From CAMDBL01 sp964498125 (GTDB lineage: Bacteria > Pseudomonadota > Alphaproteobacteria > Rhizobiales > Hyphomicrobiaceae): a stretch of 64,000 nucleotides of DNA. Where the stretch lies: the NCBI GenBank assembly GCA_964498125.1, contig CAZCGE010000079.1, positions 49,476 through 113,475 of the forward strand, given 5' to 3'. A model generated the notes under the pieces. The model worked only from the letters and a program-made list of their open reading frames with translations. It did not search any database and was not told the DNA's origin. Of the stretch, positions 34,294 to 43,809 are shown piece after piece. Each line of letters opens with the position of its first letter. Position 1 is the stretch's first letter. The translations under genes and the position numbers were made by a program.

Positions 34294-35418
34294 ATGACAT
34301 CGCAACCAGGCCCCGAGGAGCGTCCAATCAGCCGGCGGCGCGTCATCGCCGGCGCAGGCATCACGGCCGCCGCGGCCACGGTCGCCGCACCCGCCGTTGC
34401 CCAGAGCCATCCCGAGCTCAAGTGGCGCATGCCGATGTTCGTGCCGAAGACCGTTGAAAGCGTCATGGGTTGCGCCAACGATTTCATCAAGCGCGTGGCC
34501 GATCTCAGCGACGGCAAGTTCCAGATCCAGCCCTTCGGTGCGGGCGAGATCGTCCCCGGCGGCTCCGCGGTTCTGGATGCCGCCGAGGCCGGCACGGTCG
34601 AATGCGCGTTCACGCTGTCCTACTACTCGTTCGGCAAGGATCCGGCCTATGCATTTGCATCGACGCTGCCGTTCGGCCTCACCCTGCGTGGGCAGTACGC
34701 TTGGCTCTTGAAGAATGGCGGCATGGAACTGCTGAACGAGTTTTTCAACGCCCGCGGCACGCACTGCTTTCCGGTCGGCAACTCGACGGCGCAGATGGGC
34801 GGCTTCTTCCGGCGCGAGATCAACACGGTCGCCGATCTCAAGGGCCTCAAGATGCGCATCCCCGGCCTCGGCGGTACCGTCATGTCGAAGCTCGGCGTCA
34901 TACCGCAGCAGATTTCACCCGGCGATATCTACTCGTCGCTCGAGCGCGGCACGATCGACGCGGCGGAGTGGGCCGCACCCTACGACGACTTCAAGTTCGG
35001 CTTCTACAAGGTCGCGCCCTTCTACTACGCCCCCGGCTGGTGGGAGCCGCAGGCCACCATCCTGATCGCCGTCAACAAGAAGAAGTGGGACGAGCTGCCG
35101 AAGACCTATCAAGCCATCATCGAGGCCGCGGCCATCGCCACCTGCACCAGCCACAACGGCTGGAACGACGTGCTGAACTCGGGCGGGCTCCGCCAGATCG
35201 TCGCCGCCGGGGCCAAGCTGCGCTACTTCAGCCAGGAGATCCTGGATGCCAGCTACGAGGCGGCCTTCAAGACATTCGATGAACTGAAGGAGAGGAGCCC
35301 GGCGTTCGCCAAGATCTATCCAGCCTGGAAGAAGCACATGGACGATCACGAACTCTACTACCGGGTCGGCGACAACACTTATGAGAACTACATCTTCGCC
35401 AAGCGCGTGAAGGGCTGA
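34294..35418 (+). CDS. TRAP transporter substrate-binding protein (DctP family), Tat-exported
   Basis: 374 residues. A twin-arginine signal (SRRRVIAGAGITAAAATVAAPAVAQ) is followed by a DctP-type domain: AGEIVPGGSAVLDAAEAGTVECAFTLSYY, DLKGLKMRIPGLGGTVMSKLGVIPQQISPGDIYSSLERGTIDAAEW (the carboxylate-binding Arg is in KMRIPG). It should bind an organic acid in the periplasm. The small and large TRAP membrane subunits are not in the window. Start at 34294 with GGGAGGAG. Confidence 0.92.
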   Translation: MTSQPGPEERPISRRRVIAGAGITAAAATVAAPAVAQSHPELKWRMPMFVPKTVESVMGCANDFIKRVADLSDGKFQIQPFGAGEIVPGGSAVLDAAEAGTVECAFTLSYYSFGKDPAYAFASTLPFGLTLRGQYAWLLKNGGMELLNEFFNARGTHCFPVGNSTAQMGGFFRREINTVADLKGLKMRIPGLGGTVMSKLGVIPQQISPGDIYSSLERGTIDAAEWAAPYDDFKFGFYKVAPFYYAPGWWEPQATILIAVNKKKWDELPKTYQAIIEAAAIATCTSHNGWNDVLNSGGLRQIVAAGAKLRYFSQEILDASYEAAFKTFDELKERSPAFAKIYPAWKKHMDDHELYYRVGDNTYENYIFAKRVKG

Positions 35419-35467
35419 GCAAGGCCCGCCGACGGTTGGGTCCGGACAGGCTCCCAGGCCCAACCCT

Positions 35468-35572
35468 CCAGAGCGTTTTCCACTCGAATTGAAACAGGGG
35501 AAAGCGCTCCAGTCTTTTGTTTGTCGCATTTTCTTCGCCAAACCGGTTCCCACTTTGGCGGTAAATGCTCCA
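35468..35572 (-). repeat. Dispersed AGAGCATTTTCC element, full copy, inverted (A3)
   Basis: Same two-palindrome element as at 27244 but on the other strand: AGAGCGTTTTCCACTCGAAT ... GGGGAAAGCGCTCC, then TTTGTTTGTCGCATTTTC ... CCAAACCGGTTCCCACTTTGG. It separates the convergent TRAP gene and serine hydrolase. Confidence 0.88.
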
Positions 35573-35580
35573 GCGCAACG

Positions 35581-36864
35581 TCAGCGCACCATCGCTCCGT
35601 ACACCAGATTCTTGTACAGCATGCGCGAATGCAGGCGCGTCGACGGCCCCTGCGACATCAGGATGCCGACCAGTCCCTCCTTCGGGTCGATCCAGAAACT
35701 GGTGCCCCAGGCGCCGGCCCACATCGCATCGCCCTTGGAGCCTGGCACCCAGGCGACGCCGTCATGAACCCGCACGCCCCAGCCGAGCCCGAAGCCGTAG
35801 CCCGGCCCGGTGGTGGCAATCGTCGTGCCGCCCATGCCGACGATGTGGTCGGACAGCATGAACTCGACCATTTTCTTGGACAGGTAGCGCTGCCCCTCGA
35901 ACTCACCGCCGTTCACCACCATCTGCGCGAACTTCAGATAGTCCTCGGCGGTACTGATCAGGCCCGCGCCGCCCTTGAAGTAGCTCTTGCCGGCAGGATT
36001 CTGGTGGATGCGATAGGACTTGAGCATACCCGCCTTCTGTGGGTCGCTATCGAGCGCCTCGGCCAGTCGCGCCACTTTCTGCGGCGGCACCCAGAAGGCA
36101 GTGTCCATCATGCCGAGCGGATCGAACAGCATCTCTTTCAGGAGCTGGTCGAGCGGCTTCTTGGCGACGCGCTCGAGCAAGAGGCCGAGGACGTCGACGG
36201 CTATGGAATACTCCCACACTGTGCCCGGCTGATTGGCCAATGAGATTGAGCCGAGCGCTTTGAGCATGGCATCGCCGGTGATGTCGACCTCGCGCGCCTC
36301 GATATTGGCCTTCTCGTACAGTTCCTTGATGCGCGCCGACTTGGCGCCGCCGGCGTAGACGAAGCCGGCGGTATGACGCAGCAGATCGTGCACCTGCACC
36401 GGCCGAATGGGCGCCACATCCTCGGTTGTCACCTTGCCGTCCTTGTCGGTCGTCCGCACCTCGACCTTGAGGTCCTTCAGCTCCGGCAAGTAGGTCGCTA
36501 TCGGATCGTTAAGCTTCATGGCGCCCTGCTCGATCAGCATGACGGCGGCCACCGAGACGATCGGCTTGGTCATCGAGGCGAGGCGGAACAGCGTATTCTT
36601 GGCAATCGGCTTGGTCTTCGCCGCGTCGATGAAGCCGTGCGCCTCGAAATGTACGATCTGGCCGCGGCGCGCCACCATCGTCACGGCGCCGGGGAACATG
36701 CCCTGCGCAATCTGTCCCTTCATCACCGGCGCGATCCGCGCCAGCGCCTCGCGCGACATGCCGGCGACCGTATCGGATTTTTGCGCCCGCACCTGCGCTG
36801 GCGCGATCGTGGCGAGTGCAGCCGCCAACACGACAGCCGCCGTGGCCTTACGTGACAATTCCAT
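35581..36864 (-). CDS. Secreted beta-lactamase-related serine hydrolase
   Basis: 427 residues. Signal peptide (KATAAVVLAAALATIAPAQVRA), then a class C-type fold with the SxxK nucleophile in LFRLASMTKPI and the Tyr motif in WEYSIAVDVLG; the KTG position reads GFGLGWG. The family (esterases, D-aminopeptidases, transesterases) usually acts on esters or peptides rather than beta-lactams. GGAGGA lies in front of the ATG at 36864. Confidence 0.88.
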   Translation of the reverse strand: MELSRKATAAVVLAAALATIAPAQVRAQKSDTVAGMSREALARIAPVMKGQIAQGMFPGAVTMVARRGQIVHFEAHGFIDAAKTKPIAKNTLFRLASMTKPIVSVAAVMLIEQGAMKLNDPIATYLPELKDLKVEVRTTDKDGKVTTEDVAPIRPVQVHDLLRHTAGFVYAGGAKSARIKELYEKANIEAREVDITGDAMLKALGSISLANQPGTVWEYSIAVDVLGLLLERVAKKPLDQLLKEMLFDPLGMMDTAFWVPPQKVARLAEALDSDPQKAGMLKSYRIHQNPAGKSYFKGGAGLISTAEDYLKFAQMVVNGGEFEGQRYLSKKMVEFMLSDHIVGMGGTTIATTGPGYGFGLGWGVRVHDGVAWVPGSKGDAMWAGAWGTSFWIDPKEGLVGILMSQGPSTRLHSRMLYKNLVYGAMVR

Positions 36865-36969
36865 GTGTGTTTCCTCCAGGAGCCCGTTGTAAGCGGTCAA
36901 TTCCATTGACCAGCGTAGCCGAACACGGAATGGCTTGTCTCGCATCTCATCGACGACAGGGGCGAGGCC

Positions 36970-37800
36970 ATGACTTCAGCACGCTGTATTCTCATCACCG
37001 GTTGCTCGTCGGGCATCGGCTGGGCGTCGGCCAGGGTGATGCAGGCGCGCGGCTGGCGCGTCATTGCCACGGCGCGGCGGCCGGAGGACCTGGCGCGCCT
37101 CGAAGGCGAACTCGGCGTCGAGGCGCTGGCGCTGGAACTGGCCGATGCGGCCTCGATCACGGCCTGCGCCAGGGAGGCGCTGGCGCGGGCGGACGGCAAG
37201 CTCGACGCGCTGTTCAACAACGCCGCCTACGGTCAACCTGGCGCGGTCGAAGATTTGCCGCCGGACGTGCTGCGAGCCCAGTTCGAGGTCAACGTCATCG
37301 GCACGCATGCGCTGACCCGCGCGATCATCCCCGCCATGCGCGCGCAGGGCCGTGGCCGCATCGTGCAGTGCTCCTCCGTCCTGGGCGTTGTGGCGGGGCC
37401 CTATCGCGGCGCCTACTGCGCTTCCAAGTTCGCGCTGGAAGCCCTGAGCGACTGCCTGCGGCTGGAGCTGGCCGGCAGCGGCATTTCGATCTCGCTGATC
37501 GAGCCGGGGCCGATCCGCTCGCGGTTCGTGGCGACCGCGCTGGCCGCCGCTCGCGCCCATATCGATATCGCAGGCTCTGTTCACGCCGCGCGCTACCAGC
37601 AGATCCTTACCGGCCTCGAACGCGGCGGCAAGGAGACCTTCAAGCTCGAGCCCGAGGCGGTGGCGATGAAGCTGGTGCACGCGGTTGAAAGTGCACGGCC
37701 GCGACCGCGCTATCCCGTGACCGTTCCAGCGCATGCCGCGGCGATTTTGAAACGGCTGTTGCCGACACAATGGATGGATGCCCTGGCGGCAAAGGGTTGA
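36970..37800 (+). CDS. SDR family oxidoreductase
   Basis: 276 residues. ILITGCSSGIGWASARVMQARG is the cofactor loop, NNAAYG the NNAG-type motif, and SSVLGVVAGPYRGAYCASKFALEALSDCLRLEL holds Ser, Tyr and Lys of the active site. The YCASK form and the length resemble the 17-beta-hydroxysteroid/retinol dehydrogenase-like group of SDRs. First of three reductase genes in a row, but with a 174-base gap to the next. Confidence 0.9.
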   Translation: MTSARCILITGCSSGIGWASARVMQARGWRVIATARRPEDLARLEGELGVEALALELADAASITACAREALARADGKLDALFNNAAYGQPGAVEDLPPDVLRAQFEVNVIGTHALTRAIIPAMRAQGRGRIVQCSSVLGVVAGPYRGAYCASKFALEALSDCLRLELAGSGISISLIEPGPIRSRFVATALAAARAHIDIAGSVHAARYQQILTGLERGGKETFKLEPEAVAMKLVHAVESARPRPRYPVTVPAHAAAILKRLLPTQWMDALAAKG

Positions 37801-37974
37801 GCGCAACCTTGCGCGGAAGGCATGCGGCGAGATCGACGGGGACGCCAGCACCGCGCCATGCGTCGGCAATCACCGTTTCCGTCAGCCCGGCCGACGCGAT
37901 AGGCTGCCAAGCCGTATCACTGAGCGGTTGCGTTGGGTGAGGGTAGCGAATTTCTTGAACGAGGAGACGCCATC

Positions 37975-38757
37975 ATGCCGAAAGCTAAATCAACCACCAA
38001 GACCGCCGTGGTCACCGGCGGCGCATCGGGGATCGGTGCGGCGGCCGCCGCCTTGCTATTGGAGCGCGGCTGGCGCGTCGCCCTTCTCGATCGTGACGAG
38101 AAGGGGTTGGCGGCGGCGCACAAGACCTACGCCGCCCGCAAGGACGTGATGATCGCCACGCTCGATGTCACCGACGAGCCGGCGGTCGAAGCGGCACTCG
38201 GCCGGATCGAGCGCGAGCTTGGTCCAATCCACGGCGTCGTCAACAGTGCCGGCATCGCCGCCGACCGCCACATCTTCGACACGCCCGTCGACCTGTTCAG
38301 AAAAATCCTCGACGTCAACGTCGTCGGCACTTTCATCGTCGGCCGCGCGAGCGCCCGCTTGATGGCCAAGCGCAAGTCGGGCGCCATCGTCAATCTGGCC
38401 TCGGTGTCCGGCCTGCGCGGCAACAAGGGCCGCGTCGCCTACGGCGCCTCCAAGGGCGGTGTCGTCACGCTGACCCAGGTGATGGCCAACGACCTGGCGC
38501 CCTCCGGCATCCGCGTCAACGCCGTGGCGCCAGGCCCGGTCGACACGGCGATGGTGAGGGCAATGATCACCGAGTCCGAACGCGCCTTGTGGACCGGCTA
38601 TGTGCCGTTGAAACGTTATGCCGAACCGCGCGAGATCGCCAGCGTCATCGCCTTCCTGCTCGATGCAGACGCGGCGAGCTACGTCACCGGCGCCATCGTC
38701 CCCGTCGACGGCGGCTTCAGCGGGGCGGGCGTTATCGTTCGTGACGGCAGGAGTTGA
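37975..38757 (+). CDS. SDR family oxidoreductase (FabG-like)
   Basis: 260 residues. VVTGGASGIGAAAAALLL, NSAGIAADRHIFDTP, NLASVSGLRGNKGRVAYGASKGGVVTLT and the C-terminal VTGAIVPVDGGFSG define a classical SDR. Start at 37975 with GAGGAG. It ends 41 bases before the aldo/keto reductase gene and probably forms an operon with it. Substrate unknown. Confidence 0.9.
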   Translation: MPKAKSTTKTAVVTGGASGIGAAAAALLLERGWRVALLDRDEKGLAAAHKTYAARKDVMIATLDVTDEPAVEAALGRIERELGPIHGVVNSAGIAADRHIFDTPVDLFRKILDVNVVGTFIVGRASARLMAKRKSGAIVNLASVSGLRGNKGRVAYGASKGGVVTLTQVMANDLAPSGIRVNAVAPGPVDTAMVRAMITESERALWTGYVPLKRYAEPREIASVIAFLLDADAASYVTGAIVPVDGGFSGAGVIVRDGRS

Positions 38758-38798
38758 GATGGGCTACAACGTCGTCATCAGCGAGAGGAAACTTTGTC

Positions 38799-39635
38799 AT
38801 GATCACAGTCCCAGTCATCAAGGCCAACGGCGCCAGCATTCCCCAGGTCGGCTTCGGCACGATGCGGCAGAAGGGCGACCCGGGCGCGCAGGCCACCAAG
38901 GATGCCATCGACGTCGGCTACCGCCACATCGACACCGCCGCCAACTACGGCAACGAGGAGGATGTCGGCCGCGGCATCAAGGCGTCGGGCATCAAGCGCG
39001 AGGAACTGTTCGTCGTCACCAAGGTGTGGACCACCAACCTCAATGAAGGCGTGCTGCAGACGTCGGCCGAAGAAAGCCTGAAAAAGCTCGGCCTGAGCTA
39101 CGTCGACCTGCTGCTGATCCATTGGCCGAACGCGGCGGTGCCGATGAAGGAATCCATCACCGCGTTGTGCGCGACGAAAAAGCGCGGGCTGACCCGGCAC
39201 ATCGGCGTCTCCAACCACACCATCGCGATGGTCGAGCAGGCGGTCGAGATCGCCACCGAGCCGCTTGTCTGCAACCAGTTCGAGAACCACCCGCATCTCG
39301 ACCAGTCGCGGATCATGGCCGTCAGCAAGAAGCATGGGCTGGCGTTCGTCGCCTACTGCCCGCTCGGCCGCGCCGACGTCGGTGGCGTCATGGCCGAGCC
39401 GGTCATCCAGGAGATCGCCAAGGCCAAGGGCCGCACGCCGGCGCAGGTGTCGCTGCGCTGGAACATCCAGCAAGGCAACGTCGTCATCCCCGGCTCGGGC
39501 AAGAAGGAGCGCTTGGCCGAGAATCTTTCGGTATTCGACTTCACGCTGAGCGATGACGAGATGAAGAAGATCTCGGCGCTGGCCAGGCCCAATGGCCGCG
39601 TCGTCAATCCGCCACATGCGCCGAAGTGGGATTGA
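38799..39635 (+). CDS. Aldo/keto reductase
   Basis: 278 residues, NADPH-dependent TIM barrel. Asp and Tyr of the active site in YRHIDTAANYGNEEDVG, Lys in VVTKVWTTNL, His in LLIHWPN, and the cofactor segment VVIPGSGKKERLAENLSVFDFTLSDDEM. Resembles the 2,5-diketo-gluconate reductase group. AGAGGAAA lies before the ATG at 38799. Confidence 0.93.
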   Translation: MITVPVIKANGASIPQVGFGTMRQKGDPGAQATKDAIDVGYRHIDTAANYGNEEDVGRGIKASGIKREELFVVTKVWTTNLNEGVLQTSAEESLKKLGLSYVDLLLIHWPNAAVPMKESITALCATKKRGLTRHIGVSNHTIAMVEQAVEIATEPLVCNQFENHPHLDQSRIMAVSKKHGLAFVAYCPLGRADVGGVMAEPVIQEIAKAKGRTPAQVSLRWNIQQGNVVIPGSGKKERLAENLSVFDFTLSDDEMKKISALARPNGRVVNPPHAPKWD

Positions 39636-39645
39636 TCTCGTCTGC

Positions 39646-39668
39646 GGTCAGACCCTACGGGTCTGACC
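39646..39668. repeat. Perfect hairpin GGTCAGACCC/GGGTCTGACC after the reductase gene
   Basis: Ten-base arms with a TAC loop, 11 bases after the aldo/keto reductase stop. Its right arm runs into the left terminal repeat of the element at 39664-39907. Confidence 0.8.
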
Positions 39669-39907
39669 CCATAAGCGCTAACATAGAGAAATGTAAGTCG
39701 TCATTCCGGCCAAGGAGGCGCCCTTCAGCGCCGACGCGAGCCGGAACCCAGCGCAAGACTCGTCCGAAGGACGCAATATATCGTGTGCTACGCACGCTTC
39801 TTGCGCTGGGTTCCGGTCATGCTGGAAGCATGCCAGAGGCATGACGCTCGGCCGAGGGGCCTCGCGTTTCCGGAAGGACGGGAGCTATGTTAGAGCTGAT
39901 GGGGTCA
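39664..39907. repeat. 244 bp MITE-like element with 23 bp terminal inverted repeats
   Basis: Left end 39664-39686 and right end 39885-39907 are complementary at 21 of 23 positions; both start with TGACCCCAT and end with CTAACATAG. Inside is a second perfect palindrome: CCGGAACCCAGCGCAAGA (39741-39758) against TCTTGCGCTGGGTTCCGG (39799-39816). No transposase gene is present. It fills the gap between the aldo/keto reductase and the end of radC. Confidence 0.8.
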
Positions 39908-39941
39908 TTACCCCGTGCTCCTCGGCCGCAACGTTGTGCAT

Positions 39942-39968
39942 GGGGTCAGACCCGCAGGGTCTGACCCC
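39942..39968. repeat. Perfect 12 bp hairpin GGGGTCAGACCC/GGGTCTGACCCC at the radC end
   Basis: Arms 39942-39953 and 39957-39968 with a GCA loop, 13 bases beyond the radC stop on the minus strand. It could act as a transcript-end hairpin for radC; there is no T-run. Confidence 0.8.
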
Positions 39969-39980
39969 CGCGCGCGCCTT

Positions 39981-40715
39981 TCAAATCAACCGCATCGCCT
40001 TGAAGCTGACGTGGCCCTGGCGGCCGACGATGATGTGGTCGTGGACGACGACACCGAGCGGCTTGGCAGCATCGATGATCTGGCGGGTCATGTCGATGTC
40101 GGCGCGCGAGGGCGTGGGATCGCCCGAGGGGTGGTTGTGCACCAGGATGACCGCCGTCGCCGAATGCTCCAGCGCCCGCTTCACCACCTCACGCACATAG
40201 ACGGGCGTGTGATCGACGGTGCCGTGTCCCTGGACTTCATCGGCGATGACGCGATTTTTCTTGTCGAGGAACAGGATGCGGAATTGCTCGCGAACCTCTT
40301 GCGCCATCGCCGCGCTGCAATAGTCGATCACCTGGGTCCAGGACGATAGCACCGGCTTGCCGATCAAGTCGGCGCGCTTCAGCTCGAGCGTGGCCGCCTG
40401 CAGCAGCCGGAACTGGGTGACGACGGCGTCCTTGACGCCCTTGATCTCCCTGAGACGCGGCTCCGGCGCATTGATGACGGCGGCGAACGAACCAAACCGC
40501 GCCAGCAGCATTTTGGCCAGGTCCTTGGTATCGCGCTGCGGGATGGCATTGAACAGCACCAGCTCGAGCAATTCATAATCAGCGATGGCCGGCCGGCCAC
40601 CGGCCAGGAAGCGGTCCTTGAGGCGCTGGCGATGACCAGCGTGGCTCGACAGGGGGGCTTCGAGGAAAGAGCCCTGGGCCTCCTCGTCCCCGCCGTCGTT
40701 GCCGTCCCTGCCCAA
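39981..40715 (-). CDS. radC: RadC family JAB/MPN-domain protein
   Basis: 244 residues. N-terminal helix-hairpin-helix part (DYELLELVLFNAIPQRDTKDLAKMLL, LREIKGVKDAV) and the C-terminal JAMM metal motif VILVHNHPSGDPTPSRAD. The true role is unknown despite the name; RadC members are conserved and metallopeptidase-like. It follows map on the same strand with a short gap of 24 bases, so the two are probably co-transcribed. Confidence 0.93.
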   Translation of the reverse strand: MGRDGNDGGDEEAQGSFLEAPLSSHAGHRQRLKDRFLAGGRPAIADYELLELVLFNAIPQRDTKDLAKMLLARFGSFAAVINAPEPRLREIKGVKDAVVTQFRLLQAATLELKRADLIGKPVLSSWTQVIDYCSAAMAQEVREQFRILFLDKKNRVIADEVQGHGTVDHTPVYVREVVKRALEHSATAVILVHNHPSGDPTPSRADIDMTRQIIDAAKPLGVVVHDHIIVGRQGHVSFKAMRLI

Positions 40716-40739
40716 GGGCCGCTCCCCGATGATCAGAAC

Positions 40740-41567
40740 TCAAGCCGCGAGCTTGTAAGGCGGACGATCGAGTCCAGCCGGCGAATGGGTGAAGACCTCG
40801 CAGCCGGTGGCCGTGACGCCGACCGTATGCTCGAACTGCGCCGACAGTTCCCGGTCGCGCGTGACGGCGGTCCACCCATCCGGCAGCACTTTGACGTGCG
40901 CCTTGCCGAGATTGATCATCGGCTCGATGGTGAACAGCATGCCGGGTTCCAGGACCGGCCCTTCGCCGGGCTCGCCGTAATGCAGGATATTGGGGCGGTC
41001 ATGAAAGACCTGACCCAGGCCATGGCCACAGAAGTCGCGCACGACACTGCAGCGCTGCGCCTCGGCAAACTGCTGGATCGCCGCGCCAATGTGGCCGGTG
41101 GTATGGCCGGGTTTGACGGCCGCGACGCCGCGCAGCAGCGCTTCGTAGGTGACTTCGATCAGCCGCTCGGCGCGGCGCGAGATCTGACCGACGGCATACA
41201 TGCGGCTGGTGTCGCCGTGCCAGCCCTCCAGGATCAACGTCACGTCGATATTGACGATATCGCCTTCCCGCAGCGGCTTGTTGGATGGGATGCCGTGGCA
41301 GACGACATGGTTAATGGAAGTGCAGATCGACTTGGGGAAGCCGCGATAGTTGAGCGGAGCGGGAATGGCTTTGTGATCGCAGGCGTACTGGAATACCAGG
41401 TCGTCGAGGAATTCGGTCGTCACCCCATGTTTCACGTGAGGAACCAACATGTCCAGGCAGGCCGCCGCGAGTTGGCCGGCCTGGCGCATCCCCGCGAACG
41501 CATCGGCGCCATGCAGGCGGATCGCGCCTTCGCGCTGCATGTTACGGCTGACTTCGACATTGGCCAT
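40740..41567 (-). CDS. map: Methionine aminopeptidase type I
   Basis: 275 residues. The pita-bread metal ligands are visible: Asp in VNIDVTLILEGWHGDTSRMY, His in CGHGLGQVFHDRP, Glu in FTIEPMINLG and Glu in QFEHTVGVT; the substrate-site His is in FPKSICTSINHVVCHGIP. It removes the initiator Met from new proteins. Start at 41567; a Met nine residues later is possible. Its upstream region is shared with a divergent secreted protein. Confidence 0.96.
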   Translation of the reverse strand: MANVEVSRNMQREGAIRLHGADAFAGMRQAGQLAAACLDMLVPHVKHGVTTEFLDDLVFQYACDHKAIPAPLNYRGFPKSICTSINHVVCHGIPSNKPLREGDIVNIDVTLILEGWHGDTSRMYAVGQISRRAERLIEVTYEALLRGVAAVKPGHTTGHIGAAIQQFAEAQRCSVVRDFCGHGLGQVFHDRPNILHYGEPGEGPVLEPGMLFTIEPMINLGKAHVKVLPDGWTAVTRDRELSAQFEHTVGVTATGCEVFTHSPAGLDRPPYKLAA

Positions 41568-41675
41568 CAGTACGGGGTCCCATACGGCTTCAGACGTGCT
41601 ATGATCGCCGACAAAGATAGTGCAATTCGAGGTCTGCGCAACGCTGCTTCTTGGTGCTGTATGGGGAATCACAAA

Positions 41676-42128
41676 ATGCTGCGAACCTGGCCTGTTCTCG
41701 TTTTGGCGTCGAGCATGGCTGTCGGCCTGAGTTCCCTGGCCTTGGCACAGGAGATACCGGCTTGGTCGATCGCCGAGATCTGCGCCAAGGAGACGCAGCA
41801 GTGCGCCACGTTCGAGGCTCGTGCCAGACAGGCGGTGACCGGCGGCTGGGGCGTGCTGCCCCAGGCCTACCAGGCGGCCTGCCTTGCCGATGTCAAATCG
41901 CCGCTCGATCGTAGCTGGCGGCAATTGTCGCAGTGCCTCGAGCTGCAAGTGCTGAAAGGGCTCGACAAGCGGGCCATCGCCACGGTCGCGACGCCGGCCG
42001 AGCCGGTGCCGCCTCCCAGACCTGCCGCGGCAGCCGTTTCCGATTCCACGACGGTGCCGCCGCTGCCATTCGCGATGCCGATCGCCCCGCCACCGTCCTC
42101 CCTGTTCGAGGCGCCCAAGGCCAATTAG
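41676..42128 (+). CDS. Small exported protein with Pro-rich C-terminus
   Basis: 150 residues. A signal peptide (LRTWPVLVLASSMAVGLSSLALA) is followed by IPAWSIAEICAKETQQCATFEARARQAVTGGW and CLADVKSPLDRSWRQLSQCLELQ with four cysteines, then a Pro/Ala-rich tail. Probably periplasmic with disulphides. Function unknown. ATG 41676 has GGGGA eight bases upstream. The following 42129-42300 stretch shows nothing recognisable. Confidence 0.75.
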   Translation: MLRTWPVLVLASSMAVGLSSLALAQEIPAWSIAEICAKETQQCATFEARARQAVTGGWGVLPQAYQAACLADVKSPLDRSWRQLSQCLELQVLKGLDKRAIATVATPAEPVPPPRPAAAAVSDSTTVPPLPFAMPIAPPPSSLFEAPKAN

Positions 42129-42300
42129 GGGCTGGCGGCGCCGAGCGTTCGGTCGTGGATCGTGCAGAAAGTTACCGGTGGGTAACAGGTCCACGGTATT
42201 GTTGCCTCATTTCTGGCGGTTTCAATCGGCCGTCGCCTGATCCGGTTGGCACAATCATGCTAATGGGGACGGCATTCTCACCACCGAACTCTGGGGCGGA

Positions 42301-43809
42301 ATGAAGCGGCCAGACGTCATAGTCAGAACGGATATCGCGTCGCGCCCACGACGCAGCCACGTGTACCCGTTCGTCATGGCCGTCGCCCTGGCCATTGCCA
42401 GCTGCCCGCTGCCGGCGACGTGGGCCCAGGATCGGCCGGCGGCGAGCCCCGAAGCGCCGCGCAAGCCGGTCCAGCGCCGCCAGCCGGCCGACGACGCACA
42501 ACGCGAGGCGGCGCTGCGCAAGGACCTCGGGCTGCTGGCCGTGGAGCGCGAGCAGCTCAACATCCAGCTGATGGAAACGGCCAGCTTGATCCAGAAGGCC
42601 GAGGCACAGATGACCGCCATCGAGGCTCGGCTCGGCGACCTCGAGGCGCAGGAGAAGCTGGTTCGCGGCTCACTCGATCGGCGCCACGACTCGATCGCCA
42701 AGCTGCTGTCGGCGCTGCAACGCATGGGACGCAACCCGCCGCCGGTGGTTGTGACCCGGCGCGAGGATGCCTTGCAAATGGTGCGCAGCGCCATGTTGCT
42801 GGCTTCGGCGTTTCCCGAACTCAGGACGCAGGCGCTGGAGCTGGCCGGCCGCCTCAATGAACTCGCGCGAATCATGGACGATATCCGCGGCGAGGGCGAC
42901 AAACTCAAGGCGGAGACCGCACGGCTCAGCGAAACGCAAATTCGTCTCGCCGGGTTGATGGAGGTCAAGCGCCAATCACAAGCCAGCCACCAAGCCGAGC
43001 TCGACGAAGTCCGCAAGGCGGCAGGCGATATCGCGCGAAACGTCACGGACTTGTCCGACCTCATTGCACGACTGGACAAGGTGGTCTCCGCGCAGACAAA
43101 CCTCGGCGACTATGATAAGGAGGTCGATCTGGCCCAGTCCCAGGCCCAAGTCTCGACCCGGTCCGCCTCACCCGAGACGGTCTTGCCGCGCGGCATCGTC
43201 GCGCCCGTGCCCGAGCCAGCCACACGCCGTGCCGACGCGGGGACAGCCGGTGCCAAGGACGGGGAGACGAAGCTGGCATCCCTGGTTCCGCCAAGGCTCT
43301 CCCCGCCAGCCATTGAGCTGGCGCCTGGCAGTGGTGGCGTGACCGGACATCCCGGCAGGCTCAAGCCGGCGCTGCCGTTCCATCTGGCCAAGGCCAAGCT
43401 GCCGCTGCCGGCACAGGGTCGGCGCGTCCAGGCCTTCGGCGACCGGACGCAATTCGGCGGCCAATCCAAAGGAATTATCCTAGAGACGCGGCATACCGCC
43501 CAGATCACGGCGCCCTGCGACGGTTGGGTCGTTTACTCTGGCCCGTTCAGGACCTATGGCCAGCTCTTGATCATCAATGCCGGTGGTGGCTATCATGTGC
43601 TGCTTGCAGGTCTGTCTCAGGTTCATGTGCAACTTGGGCAATTTGTTCTCGCCGCGGAACCCATTGGAACGATGAGCGCGGCGCCCAAACCGACGACTGG
43701 AAACGCTGCGTCAAACTCTCCAGTACTCTATATCGAATTCCGCAAAGATGGACGGCCCATAGATCCCGACCCGTGGTGGGTGGAGGGTCATCAGAAGGTG
43801 CAAGGCTAA
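42301..43809 (+). CDS. envC: EnvC-like murein hydrolase activator (degenerate M23 domain)
   Basis: 502 residues. Signal sequence (FVMAVALAIASCPLPATWA), long coiled coil (about residues 60-270, e.g. LLAVEREQLNIQLMETASLIQKAEAQMTAIEARL) and a C-terminal LytM/M23 fold (GDRTQFGGQSKGIILETRHTAQITAPCDGWVVYSGPF ... GGGYHVLLAGLSQVHVQLGQFV). The zinc ligands HxxxD and HxH are not intact, as in EnvC/NlpD activators of amidases. It acts in daughter-cell separation. Stop and the ctpA start overlap (TAATG). Confidence 0.9.
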   Translation: MKRPDVIVRTDIASRPRRSHVYPFVMAVALAIASCPLPATWAQDRPAASPEAPRKPVQRRQPADDAQREAALRKDLGLLAVEREQLNIQLMETASLIQKAEAQMTAIEARLGDLEAQEKLVRGSLDRRHDSIAKLLSALQRMGRNPPPVVVTRREDALQMVRSAMLLASAFPELRTQALELAGRLNELARIMDDIRGEGDKLKAETARLSETQIRLAGLMEVKRQSQASHQAELDEVRKAAGDIARNVTDLSDLIARLDKVVSAQTNLGDYDKEVDLAQSQAQVSTRSASPETVLPRGIVAPVPEPATRRADAGTAGAKDGETKLASLVPPRLSPPAIELAPGSGGVTGHPGRLKPALPFHLAKAKLPLPAQGRRVQAFGDRTQFGGQSKGIILETRHTAQITAPCDGWVVYSGPFRTYGQLLIINAGGGYHVLLAGLSQVHVQLGQFVLAAEPIGTMSAAPKPTTGNAASNSPVLYIEFRKDGRPIDPDPWWVEGHQKVQG

